Position numbers and translations under genes: made by a program. The notes beneath the pieces are model-generated. The model did not search any database. It saw only the letters and a program-made list of their open reading frames with translations, and was not told where the DNA came from. A stretch of 64,000 nucleotides of DNA from Actinoalloteichus_B caeruleus (GTDB lineage Bacteria > Actinomycetota > Actinomycetes > Mycobacteriales > Pseudonocardiaceae): NCBI RefSeq assembly GCF_000718005.1, contig NZ_JODV01000019.1. The stretch is one strand, 5' to 3'. This document shows, piece after piece, positions 26,640-35,052 of the stretch (position 1 is the first letter of the stretch; each line of letters opens with the position of its first letter).

Positions 26640-27189
26640 CCACCGATCGTAGGAAGGTCGGTGCCCGCGTCGCGGGCCGGACGGCCGGGAACGCGGCCAC
26701 GACCAGGCCCGGCATAAGCGCCGCTTTGGACGGGTTTCACCGCGCGGTACCCACCACGTCCACCTTCACCCGTACAGGGTAATCCTTTAGGATAGCCTCG
26801 CCTAATGTCCCCGTAGGGCGAAGGGAAACCCATGCCTGCCCCGCACCGCACCCACCGCCGCTCCCCTCGCGGAACCGGCGGGGAGGGTCCCGCTCGTCGG
26901 TCGTGGCGAGGGCGGCACGGCGACGTTCCCCGCACCGGCACCGGGCACCCGGGCACCGCACCGGCGCACCACGGCCCGCCGCGCGTCCTGGGTGGCGCTG
27001 CTGACCGCGACGCGGCGCGGCACGCCTGACCAGCACCGGCTGGCCGCGCCCCTCACCCCCACGTCAGGCGGGCCTCCCGGCCGGCCTCCTCTCCGGAAGG
27101 GAACACCCCAGCATGGCGGCAGCAGGAGCCGAGGGCGGACCGGTGGCCCCGGCCGCCAGCGCGGTGGCGTCGCGGGGCGGGACGCCCCG
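26640..27189. other. Control region of the siderophore operon
   Basis: Contains the iron box (26787-26805) and about 385 bases of leader before the first permease. Two small frames exist. One at 26832-27029 (65 residues, Arg/His/Pro-rich) follows AAGGG. The other, at 27113-27193, has 26 residues and its stop overlaps the permease ATG. Neither has recognisable content. No siderophore-binding lipoprotein gene is present, although one would be usual here. Confidence 0.55.
26787..26805. promoter_or_regulatory. Iron box (DmdR/IdeR-type)
   Basis: TTAGGATAGCCTCGCCTAA matches the 19-base actinobacterial iron-box consensus TTAGGTTAGGCTAACCTAA at 15 positions, with both TTAGG and CCTAA ends intact. 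It lies just ahead of a siderophore-uptake operon. DmdR/IdeR with Fe2+ would repress here; iron starvation would induce. Confidence 0.88.
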
Positions 27190-27193
27190 ATGA
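27113..27193 (+). CDS. Possible 26-residue leader open frame coupled to the permease
   Basis: ATG 27113 is preceded by GGAAGGGAACA at a rather long spacing. Its TGA (27191-27193) overlaps the permease ATG (27190) as ATGA. The permease itself has no clear ribosome binding site, so translation through this frame could supply its initiation. The peptide (MAAAGAEGGPVAPAASAV...) is low complexity and unlikely to act as a protein. Coupling is inferred. Confidence 0.3.
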   Translation: MAAAGAEGGPVAPAASAVASRGGTPR

Positions 27194-28284
27194 ACCCCGC
27201 CGACCAGGACCTCGCGCCGGCCGGCCCCGCCGGCTCGCTCCGCACCGCCGACCCGGCCGCGCGAACCACCACCGGGCGGCGCGGCCCGCGCCGACGGCTC
27301 GCGGCCGGATTGGTGGTGCTGGCCGTCCTGCTGGTCGCGGCCGCCGTGGCCAGCCTCGTCGTCGGCACCAGGCCCATCCCGTTCGGGATCGTGCTCGACG
27401 CCCTCCGCGACGTCGACCCCACCAATCCGGACCACCTGGTCATCTGGGAACTGCGGCTGCCCCGGACCCTGGTGGGGCTCCTGGTCGGCGGCGCGCTCGG
27501 CCTCGCCGGCGCCGTCATGCAGGGCGTCGCCAGGAACCCGCTGGCCGACCCCGGGATCCTGGGTGTCAACGCCGGCGCCTCCTTCTTCGTCGTGGTCGCG
27601 ATCAGCCTGCTCGGCGTGACCACCCTGACGGGGTACGTGTGGTTCGGTTTCCTGGGGGCGGCGCTCGCCACCGCCGTGGTGTACGGGATCGCGGCGGCCG
27701 GCCGGGAGGGCGCGACCCCGGTGAAGCTCGCGCTCGCCGGCGCGGCGGTCAGCGCGGCCCTGACCTCGCTGACCACCGCCGTCCTGCTGACCGACGTGGA
27801 CACCTTTGACCAGTTCCGCTTCTGGCAGGTGGGCTCGCTGGCCGGCCGGGATCTCACGATCTTCTGGCAGGTACTGCCCTTCCTCCTGGTCGGAGTGGTC
27901 CTCGCCCTGTGCTGCGGCCGAGTGCTCAACACGCTCTCCCTCGGCGACGACGTCGCCAGGGCCCTGGGGCAGCGGGTGGCCCTCTCCCGGGGGTTGGCCG
28001 GCCTCGCCGTGGTGGTCCTCTGCGGGGCGGCGACGGCCGCCGCCGGCCCCATCGCGTTCATCGGGCTGACCATCCCGCACATCGCCCGCGCGATCACCGG
28101 CCCCGACCACCGGTGGGTGCTGCCCTACTCGATGATGTTGGCGCCGGTGCTGTTGCTGGTCGCCGACGTCCTCGGTCGTGTCATCGCCCGGCCCGGCGAA
28201 GTCCAGGTCGGCATCGTCACCGCCGTGATCGGAGCGCCGTTCTTCATCGCGCTCGTCCGCCGCAGCCGAGTCGCGGAGCTCTGA
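27190..28284 (+). CDS. FecCD-type siderophore ABC permease
   Basis: 364 residues. A basic cytoplasmic N-terminus is followed by about nine to ten membrane helices of the BtuC/FecCD family. ELRLPRTLVGLLVGGALGLA, GAVMQGVARNPLADPGILGV, NAGASFFVV and the cytoplasmic coupling loop (LGDDVARALGQRV...GPIAFIGLTIPHIAR) are all family hallmarks. Imports ferric siderophore with the next permease and ATPase. Iron-box controlled. The start has only a weak ribosome binding site. Confidence 0.94.
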   Translation: MNPADQDLAPAGPAGSLRTADPAARTTTGRRGPRRRLAAGLVVLAVLLVAAAVASLVVGTRPIPFGIVLDALRDVDPTNPDHLVIWELRLPRTLVGLLVGGALGLAGAVMQGVARNPLADPGILGVNAGASFFVVVAISLLGVTTLTGYVWFGFLGAALATAVVYGIAAAGREGATPVKLALAGAAVSAALTSLTTAVLLTDVDTFDQFRFWQVGSLAGRDLTIFWQVLPFLLVGVVLALCCGRVLNTLSLGDDVARALGQRVALSRGLAGLAVVVLCGAATAAAGPIAFIGLTIPHIARAITGPDHRWVLPYSMMLAPVLLLVADVLGRVIARPGEVQVGIVTAVIGAPFFIALVRRSRVAEL

Positions 28285-28291
28285 TCCGACG

Positions 28292-29395
28292 ATGACGAAG
28301 AGCCTCCCGACACCCGCTCTGGACCGCGACGCCCTGGTCGGCACCGGAGACGGCGCGGACCTGCTCCGGGCCCGGCGGGTGGTGTCCGCCGCCCGCCTCC
28401 GGCGCGGTGGCCGCGCCACCGCCGTCACCCTGGTCCTCGCCGTCGCCGTCGTCCTCGTCTTCGGGGTGTCGCTGTCCCTCGGCGAGTTCCCGATCCCCCT
28501 CCGGGACGTCGCGGCCTCCCTGGTGGGCCTGGCCGATCCCGCGACCGAGTTCGTCGTCCGTGACCTGCGGCTGCCCCGAGCGCTGGTCGGGATCCTGGTC
28601 GGGGCGGCGTTCGGGCTGTCGGGCGCGCTGTTCCAGAGCATGGTGCGCAACCCGTTGGCGAGCCCGGACATCATCGGCATCACCTCCGGGGCGTCGGCGG
28701 CGGCGGTGTTCGGCATCGTCGTGCTGGGGTTGGGCGGTGTCGCCGTGTCCGTCAGCGCGTTGGCCGGCGCGATGCTCACCGCGCTGGCCATCTACCTGTT
28801 GGCCTGGCGGCGCGGTGTCAGCGGCTACCGGCTCGTCCTGGTCGGCATCGGCGCCGCCGCGATCCTCAACAGCGCGGTGTCCTACCTGATGACCCGGTCG
28901 CGGGTGGACACCGCGCAGCAGGCGCTGGCCTGGATGACCGGCAGCCTCAACGCCCGCACCTGGGACCACGTCGTCCCGCTGACGATCGGCATGGCGGTGC
29001 TGCTGCCGCTCGTGGTGGCCCTCTCCCGCCCGCTGCGCGCCCTCCAGCTCGGCGACGCCGCCGCCACCAGCCTCGGGGTGGGGGTCGAACGGTCCCGGCT
29101 CGGGCTGGTGCTCGTCGCCGTGGCCCTGGCGGGGGTGGCCACCGCCGCCGCCGGGCCGGTGGCCTTCGTGGCGTTCCTGTCCGCCCCGATCGCCCGCCGG
29201 TTGACCCGGGGCGCCGGCCTGGCGCTGCTGCCCGCCGCCCTGGTCGGGGCGCTGGTGGTCGGCCTGGGCGATGTGGTGGGTCAGCACCTGGTCAGCGGGG
29301 CGCAGTTCCCCGTGGGCGTGGTGACCGGCGCGGTGGGCGCCCCGTACCTGTTGTGGCTGTTAGCCGTGTCGAACCGTGTCGGGCGCGGTGGATGA
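28292..29395 (+). CDS. FecCD-type siderophore ABC permease, second subunit
   Basis: 367 residues, starting 8 bases after the first permease. Same family: DLRLPRALVGILVGAAFGLS, GALFQSMVRNPLASPDIIGI, SGASAAAVFG, then the coupling-loop region LGDAAATSLGVGVERSRLG and GPVAFVAFLSAPIARRL. Two different FecCD permeases in tandem are the usual actinomycete heterodimer (FepD/FepG-like). Multi-pass inner membrane protein. Confidence 0.94.
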   Translation: MTKSLPTPALDRDALVGTGDGADLLRARRVVSAARLRRGGRATAVTLVLAVAVVLVFGVSLSLGEFPIPLRDVAASLVGLADPATEFVVRDLRLPRALVGILVGAAFGLSGALFQSMVRNPLASPDIIGITSGASAAAVFGIVVLGLGGVAVSVSALAGAMLTALAIYLLAWRRGVSGYRLVLVGIGAAAILNSAVSYLMTRSRVDTAQQALAWMTGSLNARTWDHVVPLTIGMAVLLPLVVALSRPLRALQLGDAAATSLGVGVERSRLGLVLVAVALAGVATAAAGPVAFVAFLSAPIARRLTRGAGLALLPAALVGALVVGLGDVVGQHLVSGAQFPVGVVTGAVGAPYLLWLLAVSNRVGRGG

Positions 29396-29405
29396 GGAGT
29401 GCGTG

Positions 29406-30257
29406 ATGACTGACCGCCACAGCCTGCGGGCGGAGGACCTGCGGCTCGGCTACGGCAACCGGGAGGTGGTGCGCGGGCTGTCCGTCGACATCCCCCCGGG
29501 ACGGGTGACGGTGATCGTCGGCGCCAACGCCTGCGGCAAGTCCACCCTGTTGCGGGGGCTCGCCCGGCTGCTGGCGCCGAGCGGGGGAACGATCCACCTC
29601 GACGGCAGGGACATCAACGGCATGCCCACCAAGGCCGTCGCCGCCGTCCTCGGCCTGCTGCCCCAGACGCCGACCGCACCCGAGGGCATCCGGGTCGCCG
29701 ACCTGGTGGGCCGGGGCCGCTACCCGCACCAGGGCTGGTTCCGGCAGTGGAGCCAGGGCGACGACGAAGCCGTGGCGGAGGCGTTGCTGGCCACCGGGAC
29801 CCTCGACCTCGCCAACCGGCCGGTCGACGAGCTCTCCGGTGGGCAGCGGCAACGGGTGTGGATCGCGATGGCCCTGGCCCAGCGGACCGACCTGCTGTTG
29901 CTCGACGAACCCACCACCTACCTCGACGTCAACCACCAGGTGGAGGTCCTGGACCTGCTCACCGACCTCAACCGGCGGCGGGGCAGCACGGTGGTCCTGG
30001 TGCTCCACGACCTGAACCTGGCCTGCCGCTACGCCGACCACCTCATCGCCATGAAGGACGGGCTGATCGTCACCCAAGGGGCCCCGGGCGAGGTGGTCAC
30101 CGAGGAGGTGGTGGCGGACGTGTTCGGGATGGCCTCCCGCGTCGTCCCCGACCCGGTGTCGGGAACACCGATGATCGTGCCCATCGGCCGGCACCACGTC
30201 ACCGCCGCGCCCCCGGTCCCGGTGGCCGGCGGCGGGAATCCCGGGCACGGTGGTTGA
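29406..30257 (+). CDS. FepC-type siderophore ABC ATPase
   Basis: 283 residues; ATG 29406 with GAGGAG six bases before it. Walker A GANACGKSTLLRGL (Ala-Cys in place of the usual GSGK wording but GxxxxGKS intact), Q-loop LGLLPQTPTAP, signature LSGGQRQRVWIAMALAQ, Walker B LLLLDEPTTYLD, H-loop LVLHDLN. RGRYPHQGW is the FepC-like insert. Energises the two FecCD permeases. Overlaps the downstream reductase gene by 8 bases. Confidence 0.94.
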   Translation: MTDRHSLRAEDLRLGYGNREVVRGLSVDIPPGRVTVIVGANACGKSTLLRGLARLLAPSGGTIHLDGRDINGMPTKAVAAVLGLLPQTPTAPEGIRVADLVGRGRYPHQGWFRQWSQGDDEAVAEALLATGTLDLANRPVDELSGGQRQRVWIAMALAQRTDLLLLDEPTTYLDVNHQVEVLDLLTDLNRRRGSTVVLVLHDLNLACRYADHLIAMKDGLIVTQGAPGEVVTEEVVADVFGMASRVVPDPVSGTPMIVPIGRHHVTAAPPVPVAGGGNPGHGG

Positions 30258-31140
30258 GGTGGGCCGGGACCACCTCCGCGCCGAGGTCGTCGCGGTGGAC
30301 CGCGTCGGCCCCCGCGTCGTCCGGGTCACCTTCGGCGGACCGGAGCTGGCCGGGTTCGGCAGCGTCGGAACCCCTGACGAATGGTTCCGACTCGTGGTGC
30401 CCTCGACCGCCGCGCACGGCGGGGACCCGGAGCCGGCCGGCGGTGCCCCCGCCTACCGGGCCGAGGAGTTCGGCCGCTGGTACACGGTGCGGCGGTGGGA
30501 CGCCGAGACCGCGCTGCTGACCGTGGACCTCGTGCTGCACGGACGGGGAGTCGCCGCTGCCTGGGCCGGCTCCGCCGCCGTCGGCGACGTCGCGTGGGTC
30601 GGGCAGCCGCGAGGCTCCTACGTCCCGCCACCGCCCGGGGTGCCGGTGGTCCTCGCCGGTGACCTGACCTCGCTGCCCGCCCTCACCCGGATCGTGTCGT
30701 CCCTGCCCGAGGCGACCCCGACGCGGGTGGTCGTGGAGGTGGGTGGCGCCGCCGACGAACAGCCCCTCGACGGGCCGGCCGACCTGGAGGTCCGCTGGCT
30801 GCGCAACCCCCGTTTCGGACGCGCGGGGAGCCTGCTGCCCGCCGCGCTGCGGGAACACCTCCCGGCGGGATTCGATCCGAGGTCCTGCCGCTACTGGATG
30901 GCCGGCGAGGCCACCGCGGCCCGGCTCGTCCGGCACCACCTGCGCCACGAGCTGCGCGTGCCCGACGGGCAGCACCACGCCGTCGGCTACTGGCGGCTGG
31001 ACGGGGAGGAGTGGAACCGCCGGTTCGCGGCGTCCGGCATCGACATCGGCGCCATCTGGGACGCGGGACAGCGCGCCGGCCGCACCCAGGAGGAGATCGT
31101 GGACGACATCCACGCGCGACTCGTCGACGCGGGGCTGTGA
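30250..31140 (+). CDS. Siderophore-interacting protein (NADPH-dependent ferric reductase)
   Basis: 296 residues, GTG start inside the ATPase gene end. FAD-binding N-terminal barrel with the GRWYTVRRWD (R-x-Y-T) motif near residue 77, VDLVLHGRGVAAAWA, and PRGSYVPP. C-terminal SIP domain with VVLAGDLTSLPALTRIV and the typical YWMAGEATAARLVRHHLRHE, then YWRLDGE. These enzymes reduce Fe3+-siderophore in the cytoplasm to release iron. In mycobacteria the same domain is fused to IrtA; here it stands immediately before an IrtAB-like pair. Confidence 0.94.
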   Translation: MVEVGRDHLRAEVVAVDRVGPRVVRVTFGGPELAGFGSVGTPDEWFRLVVPSTAAHGGDPEPAGGAPAYRAEEFGRWYTVRRWDAETALLTVDLVLHGRGVAAAWAGSAAVGDVAWVGQPRGSYVPPPPGVPVVLAGDLTSLPALTRIVSSLPEATPTRVVVEVGGAADEQPLDGPADLEVRWLRNPRFGRAGSLLPAALREHLPAGFDPRSCRYWMAGEATAARLVRHHLRHELRVPDGQHHAVGYWRLDGEEWNRRFAASGIDIGAIWDAGQRAGRTQEEIVDDIHARLVDAGL

Positions 31141-31302
31141 TCCGGCTCTCGCGGCCCCTTCGGTGGTGCCGCCCCCGTGTCAATCACCCACGAAAGCGTG
31201 ACACCGTTCCTCACGCCGCGTTCCCGGGCTCGGAGCCCGGCGGGGAGAGGCGGCGCGATCACCCGATCAGGGGACGACCTTCCAAGGAGAAGAGGAACAG
31301 CG

Positions 31303-33150
31303 ATGGACAGCAGCGGTGACGGGCCGGGCCCCGTCCCCCCGGCGCCCGAGCCTCGCCGGGGCGGTGGTCGTCCGCTCACCGCGAACCGGGTGTTGTGGCG
31401 CGCCCTGGCACGACACCGGTTGTGCCTGACCGGCGGCATCCTCGGGCTGTCCGGCCACCAGGCAGCCGAGACGCTGGTCCCCGTCGCGATCGGGATCATC
31501 ATCGACCGGGCGGTGGCGACCGGGGACCCGGGGGCACTGGGCCTGTCCGTGCTCGGGCTGGCCGCCTTGTTCACCGTGCTCGCCCTGTCCTGGCGGCTGG
31601 GCGCCCGGTCGCTGTTCGGCGCGATCCAGCAGGAGAACCACCTGTTGCGCGTGGAGACCGCCGGACGTGCCCTCGACCCCAGGGGGCAGCGCTCCGGGCT
31701 GGCCACCGGGGAGCTGCTCAGCGTCGCCACCTCGGACGCCGAACGCACCTCCGACGTCCTGCGTGACGTGCCCAGCTTCTTCTCCGGTCTGGTGGCCCTG
31801 GGCATCTCGGCGTTCGTCCTGCTGCGGATCGACGTCCCGCTCGGGCTCGGCGTGCTCGTCGGGGTGCCGGTGCTGGTCGTCCTGCTCCAACTGCTCGGCC
31901 CCCTGCTGACCCGCAGGGCCGGGGAGAAGCAGGCGGCCACGGCGCGAACCGCCGCGCTCGCCACCGACCTGGTGCGCGGCGTGCGCGCCCTCCGGGGCAT
32001 CGGCGGCGAACCGAGCGCCGTGCGCCGGTACCGCGAGTCCAGTGACGACGCGCTCCGCCGCACGCTGCGGGCGGCCACCCCGCTGGGGGCGCACCGGGGC
32101 GCGACCACGGCGGCCAGCGGGCTGCTGCTGGCCGTGGTGGCCGGGTTCGCCGGTTGGCTCGCCGTGGACGGCCAGATCACCATCGGCGAGCTGATCACCG
32201 TGGTGGGGCTGGCCCAGTTCATCGCCGAACCGGTGCAACTGCTCGGGATCTGCGGGCAGGGCATCGCCGTGTCCAGGGCCTCCGCCGCCCGGCTGGTCAC
32301 CCTCCTCACCGCGCCGCCCGTGGTGCGGCCGGGCTCCGCCCGGCTCCACGGGTTCCGGGAGCTGCGGTTCGACGGCGTCGCGCACGGCTCGCTGCGGTCA
32401 CTGGACCTCACCGTGCGGGCCGGCGAGTTCGTCGGGGTCGTCGTGGACGACCCGAGGGACGCCGATGCGCTGCTGGCCCTGCTGTCCGGGCGGGTTCCGG
32501 CCGCCGACCACGAGGGGGAGCTGGTGGTCGACGGCGTCGCCGTGTCCGAGGTGGACATCGACGAACTGCGGCGGACGGTGCTGGTGGAGACCCACCACGT
32601 CACGCTCTTCGAGGGGACCCTCCGGGACGCGGTCACCTCCGGCCGCGAGGTCTCCGCCACCGGCCTGGAGCGCGCGTTGCGGGCCGCGGCCGCCGACGAG
32701 GTGGTGGCCACCCAGGCCGAGGGGCTGGACACCGAGGTCCTGGACCGGGGGGCCTCGCTGTCCGGCGGGCAGCGGCAACGGATCGCCCTGGCCAGGGCAC
32801 TGCTGGCGGACCCGCCGGTCCTGGTGCTCCACGACCCCACCACTGCGGTGGACGCGGTCACCGAGGAGGTCATCGCCCTCGGCGTGGCCGAGCTGCGCCA
32901 CCCCGCCACCCACCCTCCCGGTGCCGACGACCCCGACGCGGGCGGTCGGGACGAACGACCGGCGGGCGGTGACGGGGAGGGCCCGCCAGCGGGCGGCCCG
33001 AGGACGACGCTGCTCATCACCAGCAGTCCGGCGCTGCTGGCCCGGGCCGACCGGGTGGTGGTCCTCACCGACGGAGTGGTGCGCGCCGAGGGCACCCACG
33101 CCGACCTGGCGGCCACCGACGAGACCTACCAGCGGGGAGTACTGCGATGA
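31303..33150 (+). CDS. ABC exporter-fold half-transporter, degenerate nucleotide site (IrtA-like half)
   Basis: 615 residues; ATG 31303 with AGGAGAAGAGGA upstream. Six membrane helices (about 40-320), then a nucleotide-binding domain. Walker A is destroyed: between GVV and LLALLSG the nine residues are VDDPRDADA, with no glycine loop or Lys. Walker B is LVLHDPTTAVD (Asp to His, Glu to Asp) and the H-loop His is lost (LLITSSPALL). Only the signature, SLSGGQRQRIALARAL, is intact. An insert rich in Gly/Pro/Asp (about 540-570) splits the C-terminal part. It overlaps its partner by 4 bases. Together they should make an IrtAB/YbtPQ-like heterodimer moving ferric siderophore or exporting siderophore. 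Confidence 0.9.
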   Translation: MDSSGDGPGPVPPAPEPRRGGGRPLTANRVLWRALARHRLCLTGGILGLSGHQAAETLVPVAIGIIIDRAVATGDPGALGLSVLGLAALFTVLALSWRLGARSLFGAIQQENHLLRVETAGRALDPRGQRSGLATGELLSVATSDAERTSDVLRDVPSFFSGLVALGISAFVLLRIDVPLGLGVLVGVPVLVVLLQLLGPLLTRRAGEKQAATARTAALATDLVRGVRALRGIGGEPSAVRRYRESSDDALRRTLRAATPLGAHRGATTAASGLLLAVVAGFAGWLAVDGQITIGELITVVGLAQFIAEPVQLLGICGQGIAVSRASAARLVTLLTAPPVVRPGSARLHGFRELRFDGVAHGSLRSLDLTVRAGEFVGVVVDDPRDADALLALLSGRVPAADHEGELVVDGVAVSEVDIDELRRTVLVETHHVTLFEGTLRDAVTSGREVSATGLERALRAAAADEVVATQAEGLDTEVLDRGASLSGGQRQRIALARALLADPPVLVLHDPTTAVDAVTEEVIALGVAELRHPATHPPGADDPDAGGRDERPAGGDGEGPPAGGPRTTLLITSSPALLARADRVVVLTDGVVRAEGTHADLAATDETYQRGVLR

Positions 33151-35003
33151 GCGCGGAGGCGGGGACCGGCGGCCGCCGCCGGCGGAGGCGTTCGGCGGCG
33201 GCGGCCGCCGAGTTCGACACGGCGACCTCGGCGGCCGACCGCCTCCCGGTCGCGACACCGCGCCAGGTCTGGCGGGTGCTGCGGGGCGAACTGGCCCGCC
33301 AGCCGTGGACGACGAGCGCCGCGTTGGGCGCCTGCCTGCTCGGCAACGCCTTCGGTCTGGTGGCCCCCTGGGTGCTCGGCGACCTGGTCGACACCATCGC
33401 GGCTGGCGGTCCGGACGCCGACGGGTCCGCCGTGCTGTGGACGGTCGCGCTCATCGCCGGTGCGGCGCTGCTGGGTGGCCTGCTCACCGGGGTGGCCACC
33501 GCGCTGATCGCCCGTGCCGGCGAGACGGTGCTGGCCCGGCTGCGGGAACGTGTCGTGGACCGCGCCCTGCACCTGCCCACCACCACCCTGGAACGGGTGG
33601 GCAGCGGGGACCTGCTCTCCCGGGTGGGCGACGACGTGTCGATCGTCGGCCGGATCGTGACCAACCAGGCGGCGGTGCTGATCTCGGCGTTCTTCACGGT
33701 CGTCCTGACGGTGGGTGGCCTGCTCACCCTGGACTGGCGGCTCGGGCTGGCCGGCATGGTGACCCTCCCGATGTACGTGTTGTCACTGCGCTGGTACCTG
33801 CCGCGTTCCGGCCCCGGTTACGCGGCGGAACGGGTGGCCATCGGGGAGAGGTCACAGGCCCTGGTCAGTTCCCTGCACGGGGTGGACGCGGTGCACGCGC
33901 ACCGGCTGGGCGAGGCCCGGATGGGGTTGGTCACCGACCGCTCCGCGCGGTCCCGGGACATCTCGGTCCGGGTGTTCCGGCTGTTCACCCGGTTCGCCTC
34001 CGGCGCCAACCGCGCGGAGTGCGTGGGACTCGTGGCGATCGTCGTCACCGGGTTCCTCCTCGTCAGGGCCGACATCGTGACGGTCGGCGCGACCACGGCG
34101 GCGGCCCTGTACTTCCACCGGCTGTTCTCCCCGCTCGGCGCGTTGCTGTTGTCCTTCGACGAGGTGCAGTCGGCGGGGGCGAGCCTCGCTCGCCTGGTGG
34201 GCGTCGCGCGCCTCCCGGCGACCCCCGAACCGGAGGCACCGCCCCGCCCCGCCGACGCGGGCCTGCGGATCGAAGGGGTGAGCCACCGCTACGACGGCGG
34301 TCCGCTGGTGGTGGACGACGTGACCCTGGTGGTGGAGCCGGGTGAGCGGGTCGCCCTCGTCGGCGCCAGCGGAGCCGGGAAGACGACCCTGGCCGCGATC
34401 GTCGCCGGCCTCCTCGACCCGGCGGAGGGCTCCGTCCGGGTGGGCGGTGTTCCGCTCGCCGAGCTGGGACTCCGCCAGCTGCGCCGCCACGTCATGCTCG
34501 TCAGTCAGGACGTGCACGTCTTCTCCGGTCGGCTGGTGGACGACGTGCGCCTGACCGCACCGGACGCGTCGGAGGCCGAGGTGCTCACCGCGTTGGAGGC
34601 GGTGGGCGCCCGCCGCTGGGCGGAGGGCCTGCCGGGGGGCATCGAGACCCGGGTGGGCGAGGAGGGCCACCCGCTGACGGCGCCGCGGGCCCAGCAGTTG
34701 GCCCTGGCCCGGCTGGTGCTGGCCAACCCCTCGGTGGCGATCCTCGACGAGGCCAGCGCCGAGGCGGGCAGTTCCGGGGCCCGTGACCTGGAACAGGCCG
34801 CCCTCGCCGCCACCGAGGGGCGGACGTCGTTGGTCGTCGCGCACCGCCTGCCCCAGGCGGTGGCCGCCGACCGCGTGGTGGTGATGGACCACGGGCGCAT
34901 CGTGGAGGTCGGTTCGCACGAGGAACTGGTGGCCGCCGGTGGCCGCTACGCGCGGCTGTGGGCGGCGTGGGAGGGCAGGGACCGCGAACCGCTGCCGGGC
35001 TGA
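33147..35003 (+). CDS. ABC exporter-fold half-transporter, catalytic half (IrtB-like)
   Basis: 618 residues; ATG overlaps the previous stop. Six membrane helices (about 45-310), then a nucleotide-binding domain. Walker A GASGAGKTTLAAIVAGL, Q-loop LVSQDVHVF, Walker B VAILDEASAEAG and H-loop VVAHRLPQAVAADRVVV are good. The signature is degraded, LTAPRAQQLALARL in place of LSGGQ. So the pair has one complete site (this Walker A/B with the partner's LSGGQ) and one dead site. Position in an iron-box operon next to a siderophore-interacting reductase suggests import as in IrtAB, with export as an alternative. Confidence 0.92.
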   Translation: MSAEAGTGGRRRRRRSAAAAAEFDTATSAADRLPVATPRQVWRVLRGELARQPWTTSAALGACLLGNAFGLVAPWVLGDLVDTIAAGGPDADGSAVLWTVALIAGAALLGGLLTGVATALIARAGETVLARLRERVVDRALHLPTTTLERVGSGDLLSRVGDDVSIVGRIVTNQAAVLISAFFTVVLTVGGLLTLDWRLGLAGMVTLPMYVLSLRWYLPRSGPGYAAERVAIGERSQALVSSLHGVDAVHAHRLGEARMGLVTDRSARSRDISVRVFRLFTRFASGANRAECVGLVAIVVTGFLLVRADIVTVGATTAAALYFHRLFSPLGALLLSFDEVQSAGASLARLVGVARLPATPEPEAPPRPADAGLRIEGVSHRYDGGPLVVDDVTLVVEPGERVALVGASGAGKTTLAAIVAGLLDPAEGSVRVGGVPLAELGLRQLRRHVMLVSQDVHVFSGRLVDDVRLTAPDASEAEVLTALEAVGARRWAEGLPGGIETRVGEEGHPLTAPRAQQLALARLVLANPSVAILDEASAEAGSSGARDLEQAALAATEGRTSLVVAHRLPQAVAADRVVVMDHGRIVEVGSHEELVAAGGRYARLWAAWEGRDREPLPG

Positions 35004-35052
35004 GCGCGTCCCAGCCGCCCCCGTCCTCCCCTTGGCCGCCCTCGCCGCCTGC

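Noticed and set aside
26832..27029. A 65-residue gene right after the iron box
   Set aside because: Arg/His/Pro-rich with only AAGGG upstream; no sign of a lipoprotein signal or binding-protein motif.
27064..28791. A 575-residue frame opposite the siderophore permeases
   Set aside because: Entirely antisense to two clear FecCD permeases, with Asp/Gly/Gln-rich nonsense composition.
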